Source of the DNA: Astropecten irregularis
Taxonomy: Eukaryota; Echinodermata; Asteroidea; Paxillosida; Astropectinidae
Direction of reading: 5' to 3'
Length of the DNA stretch: 64,000 nt
NCBI GenBank assembly: GCA_963971285.1
Contig: OZ020244.1
Span: 6,386,001-6,450,000, forward strand
The notes under the pieces are model-generated. The model worked only from the letters and a program-made list of their open reading frames with translations, was not told the DNA's origin and made no database searches. Positions 44,015-54,018 of this stretch are shown piece after piece (positions within the stretch are counted from its first letter, which is position 1; every line of letters begins with the position of its first letter). The position numbers and the translations under genes were made by a program.

Positions 44015-45537
44015 GGCGCCTTCTCAAAATTAACTGTGCGTGCCCCCCGCGTTCTTTCTGCAGGATCCTGCAGACTTTTTTAACAAAAGAGCCCTTGACA
44101 ACCCGTTCCAGCACGCCCAGAACGCTTCATTAAAATAACAATAGGTATGAATATGTGTGATCTTCCGCCGACCGGCCGATCCAACAATGCTGGCTGACAA
44201 GTCATTTAAATATGAATACATTGTAGTTCGTCCATGTTATGACTGGCCTGTTTGCAAAATGATCGGCCAAGTCCCCCCAAAACGTATTTTCAGCCGGGGA
44301 AATAATAGATAGATCGGAGGTGACATATAATGCAGGTCTCAGAAAATGGTTTGCCAAGACCACCCAAAAAGTATTTTTCAGCCGGGAAATAATAGATCGG
44401 AGGTGAAAAATAATGCAGGTCTCAGAAAATGGTCGGCCAAGTCCCCGAAAAACGTATTTTTAAGCTGGGGAAATAATAGATCGGAGGTGAAAAATAATGC
44501 AGGTCTCAGAAAATGGTTTGCCAAGACCACCCAAAAAGTATTTTTCAGCCGGGGAAATAATAGATCGGAGGTGAAAAATAATGCAGGTCTCACAGAAAAT
44601 GGTCGGCCAAGTCCCCAAAAAAAGGGATGTTTAGCCGGGGAAATAATGGATCGGAGGTAAAAAATAATGCAGGTCTCAGAGAAAATGGTCGGCCAAGTCC
44701 ACCAAAAACGTATTTTTCAGCCGGGGAAATAATAGATCGGACGTGAAAAATAATGCAGGTCTCAGAAAATGGTCGGCCAAGTCCCCGAAAAACGTATTTT
44801 TAAGCTGGGGAAATAATAGATCAGAGGTGAAAAATAATGCAGGTCTCAGAAAATGGTCGGCCAAGTCCCCGAAAAACGTATTTTTCAGCCGGGGAAATAA
44901 TAGATCGGAGGCGAAAAATAATGCAGGTCTCAGAAAAAGGTCGGCCAAGACCCCGAAAAACATATTTTTCAGCTTGGGAAATAATAGATCGGAGGTGAAA
45001 AATAATGCAGGTCTCAGAAAATGGTTTGCCAAGACCACCCAAAAAGTATTTTTCAGCCGGGAAATAATAGATCGGAGGTGAAAAATAATGCAGGTCTCAG
45101 AAAATGGTCGGCCAAGTCCCCGAAAAACGTATTTTTAAGCTGGGGAAATAATAGATCGGAGGTGAAAAATATTGCAGGTCTCAGAGAAAATGGTCGGCCA
45201 AGACCACCCAAAACGTATTATTCAGTCCGGGAAAGAATAGATTGGAGGTGAAAAATAATGTGCACGTTCATGCAAGTTCTTAAGACTTTTGCAATTGTGC
45301 GTCTTCCTGCGTTCCCACGGGATGTATTCATGAGGTCTTCCCAATGTATGTTTATTCATTGGCATCATTGTTGTGCTAACAAAAGCACACAGCTGGTCTA
45401 GCTCATTAAACTCGCCGTGCTTGAGAGCACACACCTGTTCAGTCTGCAGAATCACGGCCTCCTTGGCAACCACAGACTCTCCGTGCGGAACGCAGACTTC
45501 CTGCAGAATAACGCGCAGTCAATTTTGAGAAGGCGCC
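44015..45537. mobile_element. Inverted-repeat element carrying an 84-bp satellite (Harbinger-like)
   Basis: The left end GGCGCCTTCTCAAAATTAAC and the inverse right end are bordered by TTA on both sides (44012-44014 and 45538-45540). The element breaks a 129-bp unit whose intact copies read gaccttgcctaac, so the empty site can be seen. A TTA duplication fits PIF/Harbinger, which uses TWA; that assignment is inference. Terminal parts of about 230 and 280 bp share further inverted pieces (ctgcag, cgcgtt). The centre is filled by the satellite at 44252-45258. No transposase or Myb-like ORF is present. Confidence 0.75.
44252..45258. repeat. 84-bp satellite array, about 12 units
   Basis: The unit contains aataatgcaggtctcagaaa, atggtcggccaagtccccga, aaaacgtattttt, agccggggaaataatagatc and ggaggtg. 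Its length of 84 is a multiple of three, so stop-free frames of a 28-residue repeat appear on both strands; these are not genes. Units are about 90 percent alike, with alternating variants (tttgccaagaccaccc versus tcggccaagtccccg). Confidence 0.92.
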
Positions 45538-45824
45538 TTACCTAACATTCACTTTTAGTGAAAGAATCAACTTGATATCTCAAACCGTTTATTTTTTATT
45601 GATTTTTAAATATTTCGATTATTAAATTTGAATTGCTTGTAATTTGACACCTGATGACGTCATGATGACGTAATTCTTCGCGGCACAACTAGGCCTCATA
45701 AACTTTGTTTTGACCAAGTTTGGTTACGATCAACTGTTTAAATGTGACCAAAGTGGGGTGTACTGTGCCCATGTGCAAAGTCTATAGGATTTCAAACGAC
45801 AAGAAGAAGAAGAAGAAGACAAAA

Positions 45825-46890
45825 CTAGAGATTGTGTCTGTTGAAAACAGAACACAAGGCTTTTCCGTATCCGCTGTTATTGAAAAAATTGTCATAACCT
45901 TATACACACAAAGACAGTTGATTATGATATCATGTTTTATACATTTGAGGTGTGCACCTTTAATCATAAACTCACATGAATTGGTCATATTTGTGTCACA
46001 AAGAAAGACCTTGCCTAACATCGAGTTTGACTAAAGAATCATGATCACAGCTCTTACCCCTTTTAAATGAAGAGCTACTTCCTGTTTGACCAGAAGTAGA
46101 GGTCACAGAGGTCAAGCAATGTGTCAAAAATGAAAGACCTTGCCAAACATTGTCTATTGGTGAAAGAATCATGATCATAGCTCTTACCACTTTTAAATGA
46201 GAAGCTACTTCCTGTTTGACCAGAAGTAGAGGTCACAAAGGTCAAGCAATGTGTCACAATTGAAAGACCTTGCCTAACATTTTCTATTGGTGAAAGAATT
46301 ATGATCATAGCTCTTATCACTTTTAAATGAGAAGCTACATCCGGTTTGACCGGAAGTAGAGGTCAGAGAGGTCAAGCAATGTATCACAAAGAAAGACCTT
46401 GCCTAACATTCACTTTTGGTGAAAGAATCATGATCCTAGCTCTTACCACTTTTAAATGAGGAGCTACTTCCTGTTTGACCGGAAGTAGAGGTCACAGAGG
46501 TCAAGCAATGTTTCACAAAGAAAGACCCTGCCTAACAATTACTTTTGGTGAAAGAATCAACTTAATATCTCAAACAGTTGATTTTTTGTTGATTTTTAAA
46601 GATTTTGATTATTAAATTCAAATTGCTGGTCACCTGATGACGTCACGATGATGAAAAGTTTCGGGAAACAACTACCTCATATGGACTTCCTTCAAACCAA
46701 GTTTGGTCAAAATCGGCTGTTTAAAAATGACCAAAGTACCACGAACAAAAGTCTATGGTAACTCAAACGACAAGAAAAAGAAGAAGAAAAGAAAAAATCA
46801 GAACAAAAACAATACCTTTTCCGTTGAACACGGAAAAGCCAATAAAATCCGAACAAAAACAATACCTTTTCCGATTAAAATCGGAAAAGC
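45825..46890 (-). mobile_element. Helitron-like element, minus orientation, copy b
   Basis: On the minus strand the 3' end is the hairpin TGTTCTGTTTTCAACAGACA, acaatct, CTAG with T next. The other end at about 46790-46890 has two hairpins built on CTTTTCCG...CGGAAAAG. The shared GGCTTTTCCG near one end and CGGAAAAGCC near the other are subterminal inverted repeats, as in Helentrons. The body has five 129-bp units (46000-46560), a CTGATGACGTCA block and an (AAG)n tract. Confidence 0.55.
46000..46560. repeat. 129-bp tandem units, second block
   Basis: Four to five units of the same repeat as 43583-44011. AGGTCAcagAGGTCA is exact near 46091 and 46490, with one-base variants near 46223 and 46357. 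Confidence 0.88.
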
Positions 46891-47112
46891 CAAAAAGATA
46901 TATTTTTGTCCATTAACCAAAACAAAACAAAAGTCTTTCATTTTATAACATTGTGATGAGCTGTTGGGGTGTCGCTACGGTGCGTGCGCCTACTACCGAG
47001 TCTCAGTGCATGCATACACACAGTGTTTTTTACACATCATTGCATTACAATGCAAGTTATACGTACACACATTCTTCGTAATCCCTTCACCGATTAATTG
47101 TTAAAAATTTAA

Positions 47113-48170
47113 GTCTACTTCACTCATCTTACCTGTAGAGCCAATACTTATGCATATTTCCCTTGACCGTCAGGTATTCACGCTAAGAATTGATACAACA
47201 GCGCCCCCTATTGACCTACCCACAGTGCACCGTGGCATGAATGCCACATAAGCGTCCTATTTACTCTTAGCGTCAGGGTGGGTAGGACGTGATTTCACAC
47301 AAACAGAGTTTTCAGTAATAAAGGTATTTGTTTTTTTAGTTTAGAGAGAGCAGGTATCGCAAATTCTGGGGGAAATAACCATTCCCCAGAGCGGACCGCA
47401 CTCTCATGTACGGACTCTGCCAGGTATACCAAAATGTTACCTGAGCAGCAGTCCCCTGTCCGGCACCCCCAGCCACAACCGCGTGTCAGCCTGTGGGGCC
47501 GGGTGGGCTGTGGACAGTACCAATGGCCCAGCTTGGGCCTACCCCAGTCCGTCAGCCTCGCTCGTATCTGATTCAGAAGGGCTGCGCGTGTCCTCCATGC
47601 CCTAGGCCGCAGTGGACTCTTCTTTGGACACCCCGCGGGTCAAAAATGAGGGCAAGAAAAAGAAGAAGTCGGAGTTTGGTCAACTATGTGTATTTATCTA
47701 GCTGTTCCCGCTGCAGCAAATGCTGTAAGGGCAACGACTTGTCCTTGGCAGTTTTTTTGCAATCCTTTTCAATCGATCTCGGCTTCATTATCGACCCTTT
47801 CTGCCTCCCGTCAGACAGGTACCGTTGATCGGCAGGGTGATCCCGTGTACCACGCTCACTAGTCACACTCTATTGTTGGTCACAGTTGGGTGGCTCATGG
47901 AAAAAGGAGTTTACCACACACAAGGTAGCTGTGCTCTGGCGTCCCCTCAAGCTTTGAGCATTTACCTGTCATTGTCTATTGTCTCTGAAGGGGCCATTCA
48001 GCCATAAAGCCCACACTACATGTACATGTACTTGTACTGGACAGGCTGTCCCTACTGCCGCCCAGGATTGTCCCTGTTTGTCACGATTGTCATCGTCTCA
48101 TCCCTCAGAGTATTTATCTGATGACGAGGGTGTGGCCAAGCTTCAGTGGCTTTCCATTGCCAGTCAGTGA
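47113..48170 (+). mobile_element. DIRS family B fragment (terminal repeat and ORF1)
   Basis: Begins gtctacttcactcatcttac like 32405. It continues through a spacer with cgctaagaatt/ctcttagcg inverted pieces into ORF1-like sequence matching 37550-38280 (ggcttgggcctaccccagtc, ggcaagaaaaagaagaagtc). Multiple stops are present and the RT and recombinase are absent. Confidence 0.65.
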
Positions 48171-48679
48171 CATGACTGGTTTGGTTATGAATATTTAATG
48201 AGATTGGTGAACAATATTGGTGGTCATTATTCGCTCTCTCCTAATTTTGTCTTTAAAAAATGAATGAATTTATGTGTGGTTTGTACCCAGGGCGAGATGC
48301 GGTGGTCACCATGACACATTACACTTGGAGCGCGCATTACATTATTCACAGCGTGAAATTAACTATTCATATTGTTCGCATCATCATCATGGCCCATCCC
48401 GTCTTAATCGACGATGGAATCGGCATTTAATACACTGTCATTGACGTAAAGTTTGGTTGAGATGAGACCTACTAAAACGGATATTGAAAACAGATGAGAG
48501 TTTGCCAATGTGTTATTGGTGTATTAAAAAATGTATATGTGAAGTTTCATATTTTTACGAACTAGAGTAAATTTTTTTTTTTTTATGAAAATCGACCTAT
48601 TTCTGGATGGTTTGATCAAATTTGTGTAAATCTCTCGTTGAGGGCGCTACATTGCATGGATCGGTGATACCCTGTCCAA
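48171..48679. other. Intron, no feature recognised
   Basis: AT-rich, no supported feature. Confidence 0.4.
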
Positions 48680-48681
48680 TA

Positions 48682-49614
48682 CAGTAAAAGTTTGTTAACT
48701 CGAACCTCAGGGGAATGGACAAAAACTTTGAGGTATCCGAATTTTGAGCTAACGGATTTCGCCGACTTGCATACAGAAACATTACTATAAACACCCCTAC
48801 ATAAAAAAGCATTACAGTACACGTACCCCGAATCTCTGTGGTAGTCATTTTAATTGGAGGAGCTTAAATCTTTCTGTATATTTTACAGTTGCATTTTTTT
48901 TGTCCCAAATCATCATTAAACTAAGATTTTTTAAAAGTTATTCTTACCTAAAAGTATTATTTCTACTCAAAAATAAACCATAGTCGAATTTCTGTGAGGC
49001 AAGTTTTTCATGTCGTTCGTTTCCATGTGTTGTATACTTCAGCTGCAACAGTCTTGATCCAAGTCGTTAGTGGATTGATCGTTGTTCGTAGTGCACACTC
49101 ACATGACTGATTCAGACCATCGCATGCTCTGTGTGCTTTTTTGATGGTCCGAATCAGTCATGTGAGGGCGCACTGCGAACAAACGAACGATCCACTAACG
49201 TCTTGGGTTAAGACTACCACTGTAGCAGCGTGTGTGCGGCATGCCATGTCTGCTTGATTCGATTCGCTCATGCATTGCACAAAAATGCACAGTGCATGCA
49301 TTGCACATGTGAAACATGGAGAAATACGCTTGAATGGATTAAGTTTGCTTTGCGGTGGCGACCCATAATAAAGGTTTTAGGTCCATTGTAGCACTTGTGT
49401 AACGTTTTCACAAGTTATGGAATTGTTTTGAAGGCAGTTTCTTTTTGATGAGTCCCATAACAATTTCAAGGTAAGCGGACGTAGGTGTGTGGGTATTTCG
49501 AATAACGGAGATATTTTTGTACATAAAAGCCTATCCTTTCGGCGGGAATGAGTTTTATCTTCGAGATAAGCAAAGTTTTGTCGTAAGCGGTTTCGAGTTA
49601 ACAAACTTTTACTG
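48682..49614. mobile_element. TA-flanked inverted-repeat element (pogo/Tigger-like)
   Basis: The ends are CAGTAAAAGTTTGTTAACTC on the left and GAGTTAACAAACTTTTACTG on the right, exact inverses, each bordered by TA. TA duplication and CAGT ends fit the Tc1/mariner/pogo group. No transposase is recognised. A hairpin MITE is nested at 49050-49215. A lone related end lies at 31085-31169. Confidence 0.75.
49050..49215. mobile_element. Hairpin MITE (long-stem family)
   Basis: The left arm agtcttgatccaagtcgtta...catgactgattcagaccatc pairs with the right arm gatggtccgaatcagtcatg...taacgtcttgggttaagact over about 70 bp with scattered mismatches. Relatives are at 28610-28690 and 30765-30897. It is nested in the TA-flanked element. 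Confidence 0.8.
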
Positions 49615-49889
49615 TATATTGATACAATACTTGAACGCAGTTTACCCGCGTAAACTGACGCGCAATGGGGTAGTCTCTGTTGGGCAGCAGGACTACGCAT
49701 GCATGATAGCTGTCGGTGAGCCCCCATCACACGTCATCACAAATGCAAATTAGGTAATCAAGTGATCACCTTATTACAAAAATGTCTTTGGCGCCGCCTC
49801 AAAATCGGCAAATTTGTGGTCCTTTTCCCGGGATAGGAAATCCTTAAAATGTTTGTTCTTATTATGTAAGTTTAGGAAAACTATTCAAA

Positions 49890-50930
49890 TAGTCATTCAT
49901 GAGGAAAAAAACGATATTTCTCTACTCGTTTTACTAGGTCTTTAAGAGTGTCAGAGCACCACTGGGAGTGGTTGCTAGGTGTTGTCTCCCATGTTATGCT
50001 AGATATGCCAAAAGCGGTGAGGTCACGTTTTCTAGACATTCTTGTAGCGCAGTCTTGGTCAACCGTGAGGTCGGGCAGCATCAGCAAGCTCACCATAAAG
50101 GATGTCCTTGGGGATGCGTCCATCATCTTGTTTGTAGAAGTGTCCAACCCACCGAAGACGGCGCTGTCTCAGCAAAGTGAACATATCTGTTGCCCCAGTG
50201 AGCTGCAAGATTGTGACATTTGGGATATGGTCACGACAGGAGATGCCTAAAATGGAGCGTAGGCAATGGAAGTGAAAGGAGTTGAGACGGCGGAGTATAT
50301 GTGGCCTATGACCTGCTGCAGTACAACAGCACGCTAAGCACACAGGCCTCGTAAATGCGGGTCTTCGTTTTGGTGGAGGTGTCAAAGACAGATGGTCTTA
50401 ACCGAGCCTGATGAAACTTTTTAGGCTGCATACTCAGCTTGCAGTGGACAAGAGCATGGTCAGTGTTACAGTCTGTGATGGGGTGCATACTACGGCACTG
50501 TTTGACATCATGCAGCTGCCTCTTTCTGATGATGATGTGGTAGAGTTTATTCCAACGAGGGTTCATCCAGGTGGATTTGGAACGAGGTGAGCCAGTAAAG
50601 AAGGTGCTAGTTAGATACAGGTCATGGCTGGCACAACACCCCAGGAGACGTTAACTGTTATCGTTCATGTTGCCAAAGCCGTGAGGACCCATCACACCGC
50701 ACCAGGACCCATGGTCAGAACCAGTACGGGCATTTAAGTCACCGGCAAGTATAATGCTGTCCCCGGCTGGTATACTGAGCAGTGTGTCTTCAAGCAGTTG
50801 GTAGAATGTGTCCTTTTCTGCAGAATCAGCCAACTAGATTATGGGACGAAGTGCAAAAAGTCTTCTAGAAAATGATTTTCATGGCCACCACAGAGGGAGG
50901 GGATGAATATTGCACCAGGTGACCATTAGG
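49890..50930 (-). pseudogene. Non-LTR retrotransposon remnant (endonuclease and RT end)
   Basis: In transcription order on the minus strand: AEKDTFYQLLEDTLLSIPAG with DSIILAGDLNARTGSDH (endonuclease, catalytic GDxNA block), then MNPRWNKLYHIIIRKRQLHD and NTDHALVHC, then a jump to TKTKTRIYEACVLSVLLY, LNSFHFHCLRSILGISCRD, LLRQRRLRWVGH and GRIPKDILYGEL. The reverse transcriptase core (fingers and palm) is deleted between the two halves. This type is often annotated in genomes as craniofacial development protein 2-like. Several frameshifts are present. Confidence 0.85.
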
Positions 50931-51600
50931 ACATGCTGATCACAAATTTGCTTGTTCCCCCTTGCAAAAGTGGCACGTTTGGGAGAAATTCAGCCAAAAA
51001 ATGTTGAGGGCGAAAGCACTTGTAGAATTTCATATGGGGCGATTTGGGTTTTGTTCGAATGCACTCTATAAAAATTTCGCCCCAGGTCACTTCACCCCCG
51101 TGAATTTCACCACCAATTTCATAGCGTATCAGACAAACTTGCCCCATTGGACATAAGGTGTAATGCATCAACAGAAATCCTTTTGTACATTCATGAGTCA
51201 TCGAGAAGGAACGTTTTATACGAGTTTCCTTCTCAAAACCCAACTTCCCAATACTTATTATTTTAATGAGTGCATACCCAGTTTTGATGAAATGATTTGA
51301 AGAGTTAATTTATTGCATAAAGATCGATGAATATGTTTGAAAATACTGCCTTCTTTTCTTGATAATCTTTCTGAAAGTGTAGCACTTTGTCTATGAAATA
51401 GTGTGAGTGACAAGGCAATCTAAAAGATTTTTTTATAATAACTATTTTTTAATGATAATTATTTTTTTATAATAGTACAATACAATCAATAAACTGCTGC
51501 AAACTGCTCATCAGCCAGAATGACCTGAAATATATCAAATGCTTTAGTTAGGAGGGCATGAAGCATTTTGAACCTAGCAGGATCTTTCTCAAAGGCTAAA
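50931..51600. other. Intron, no feature recognised
   Basis: AT-rich with poly-T and (T/A)n patches near 51430-51480. No supported feature. Confidence 0.4.
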
Positions 51601-51614
51601 AAAAGCCTTTCTCA

Positions 51615-51760
51615 AAGAGGAAAGACCTTGCCTAGCATTGACTTTTGGTAAAACAATCATGATCCTAGCTCTTAATACCACTTTTGAATTAAGAACCTCT
51701 TCCTGTTTGACTGGAAGTAGAGGTCACAGAGGTCAAGCAATGTGTCACAAAGAAAAAGGA
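51615..51760. repeat. Single 129-bp unit
   Basis: One isolated copy of the repeat seen at 43583 and 46000, with exact AGGTCAcagAGGTCA near 51721. Confidence 0.85.
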
Positions 51761-52467
51761 AATAGGTATCAGCTTCACTATGAAAAAAAGTAATGTACAA
51801 AGTAAGCTGTATCTCAATTAGTGCAGGGCTGACGGTCACCAAATTTGGACAAAATGTAATTGAAATAATATTGTACAAGGGCAAAAAATAAAATTTTTGT
51901 CAGCTCTTTTCGATTTTTTTTTGTTGGCGGTCAAATATATGCAAAATTCTTCAATTTGAGGTAAACCTACAATGAACAGTTTGAGTGTTATATTGCATTT
52001 CATCATTTCACATTTTGGATTAGATTCTGTTTTGACCTTGCAAAATATTTATTTTAAAGTCTTTATGTATTGGGAAGGGTGGATCAACCCTTTGGTGACA
52101 CCCATAACTGATGTTGGAGGAAATTTAGGATCTGGCAGCGCAGGTGCCGCGCCCACATTGTCAAAGTTATTATCCATTTTCTTCCTGTCACCGACAGAGG
52201 GCGCTATAAGAAACTGGGGTAGTGTTCAATAATTGTGGCGGTCGGCATGGATATCATGCCGTCTGTGCAGCTGCAGTGCAATTTTAAGGATTTTGAGCAT
52301 TGTAAAGCCATCAAGTGCGGTGTCTATCGGTATTATCCGCGTAATGTATGTTCAGTGATCCTTCGTCACTGTAAGAAAGATTATACTTAGGCATTTGCAG
52401 AAAAGTGGAAAGTGCCCGCCCTGGATGTTGCTGCCTGAGTGGAAAGTTATTCTCCTGCGATGTGGAT

Positions 52468-52625
52468 TTGATAATGGTCTATTGAAAGCATTTAAATAAC
52501 ACATTTGTCAGCAGTTTTCGGTATAAATTTACAGGAGCTTTTTTTTAGAACTATTTAAGAGGAATTTAGCAGGTTTTGAGGAAAAAACGCCGGCGAAAGC
52601 TTCAAGTTTGAAACACATTGCACAT
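52468..52625 (+). repeat. Inverted dispersed repeat, partner of 57212-57363
   Basis: Shares tctattgaa.gcattta, gtcagcagttttcggtataa, atttacaggagc and tttagcaggttttgaggaaa with the complement of 57212-57363. It is about 150 bp with roughly 80 percent identity by eye. Confidence 0.75.
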
Positions 52626-53633
52626 GGAAATAACCTCTATCACCCAGCATACAATGTCTGCATGTATGTTCAGATTAGTTTGTTGCAGGGGCAAAGATAG
52701 CGGGGGATGGGTTGGTAGGAGGGGGAGGGGGTTACACCACCAATATATATATATTTGTGCACAATGCATTATATGTTTTATATGAAAATACGACCCAGGC
52801 AGATGATCATAATTATATCCCCATCTGAGGACATGTCTATGCCACTGTTTTGTTGGTCACTTACTCTCTGATGACGTGAACACAAATTATTTAAAAATAT
52901 CCAGCAAAGGAACAGCATGAAAGGAACAGAAAATTTCCCAATTTGCATTTTTCAGTGTACTCTGCGGATATCTCAATGATTGCGATTCATCTCAAATTTG
53001 TTACTGCGTCCCTCAAGCTTTTCAGTCTTTAGGGTTGGTATTTAGGTTCCTTTAGGTTCTATCAGCGTAAATTTGTTTGGGGCAATTGCAGCTGGTAGGT
53101 CATTATTCTGTTGGATTTCTTTCAAGCCCCCCCCCCCCCCCACCGACGTGGACGAGCACCACACACTCAGTGCTTGTTTATTTTGTTATTACAAACTACA
53201 ATCTATGGCTGTGTCCCAATTCTCTGGCTGCGGCTGCAAATTACGCATGAACCTATGGGAGCCACTAGCCATTGACCGCAGCCGTTTCCATAGACTTGTG
53301 TGTTATATGCGGTATATTGTTGCATACACAAATAACGAGGAAAACCTTTCTGTTGCATGTGTCACAACAATAGAGGGTTGCAGAAATATTGTCAACATCA
53401 TCAGTTCTCGAAAAGACGAGGTAACAGGGGAGACCAGTGGCCGAACTCTCAAAAGGGAAAAAATCATTTTAAAAAGGAAAAAATAAATAAATCCCCCATG
53501 TAACTGTTCCCAAGTTGCAGCATTTCTGCATGTATCATTGAAAAAATCCTTGGGGTATGGCGGTGTGTGCGTGGTTTCATGGCTTCTGACTGCCAAACGA
53601 AGAAAGATAATTGACTACTGGGGTCAACACCAA
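52626..53633. other. Intron, no feature recognised
   Basis: Contains a 14-C run near 53127 and a (TA) patch near 52746. A 137-codon open frame at 53073-53486 crosses the C run and has no recognisable match. Confidence 0.4.
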
Positions 53634-53770
53634 CGGATGGCTCAGTTGGTATAGCGCCTGTATGTTATTCAGGACAGGTCGGCGGTTCGAATGCCGCTCC
53701 GCCAGTCAATTTTTCTTTGTTCACTTTTTAATGACTTTAAATTCAGTCAGTTTCCCTTGTGGTTATTTGA
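53634..53770 (+). mobile_element. tRNA-derived SINE, second copy
   Basis: The head ggatggctcagttggtatag, box B ggttcgaat and the tail gtcaatttttctttgttcac...ttcccttgtggttattt match 36827-36965. The anticodon loop ATGTTAT would place GTT as anticodon, but the T arm is imperfect. Without the inverted extra head, this is the plain form of the family. Confidence 0.78.
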
Positions 53771-54018
53771 TGATTGAAAAATAAATGAGTTAAAATCAGG
53801 GATTATCAATCTCACTGATTATGTAAAGCAAAATCAAAACCACCAATCCTACATGTACAGTATTATCATTTACAGCTCAGTGTTATGAGTGATACAAATT
53901 TCAGAATTGTCAAATCCCACCTAGGCCAGCACATGATTTTTTGACGTGAACTCACAAGCACTGAATATACAGTGCTCATCCACGCCAGTGAAGGGCAAGC
54001 CTAATTTGCATATTATTA

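Larger units (their letters stand above)
43427..45820 (-). mobile_element. Helitron-like element, minus orientation, copy a
   Basis: Seen on the minus strand, the 3' end is ccttgtgttctgttttcaac, agacacaacct, then CTAG with T next; the hairpin is TGTTCTGTT/AACAGACA. The body has 129-bp tandem units (43583-44011 and on from 45541), a TGACGTCATGATGACG block near 45655 and an (AAG)n tract near 45800. It is interrupted by the satellite-bearing element at 44015-45537. The next copy begins directly at 45825. No helicase gene is present. Confidence 0.55.

Noticed and set aside
44346-45251. Long repeat-protein open frames on both strands (28-residue units such as LRKWSAKSPKNVFL)
   Set aside because: They result from an 84-bp satellite whose unit length is a multiple of three; frames exist on both strands equally and there is no start context or splice pattern.
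44252-45258. Possible CRISPR-like array
   Set aside because: Units are contiguous 84-bp repeats without unique spacers, in an animal genome and inside a transposon.
53073-53486. 137-codon open frame
   Set aside because: It runs through a 14-C tract and shows no recognisable motif or splice sites.
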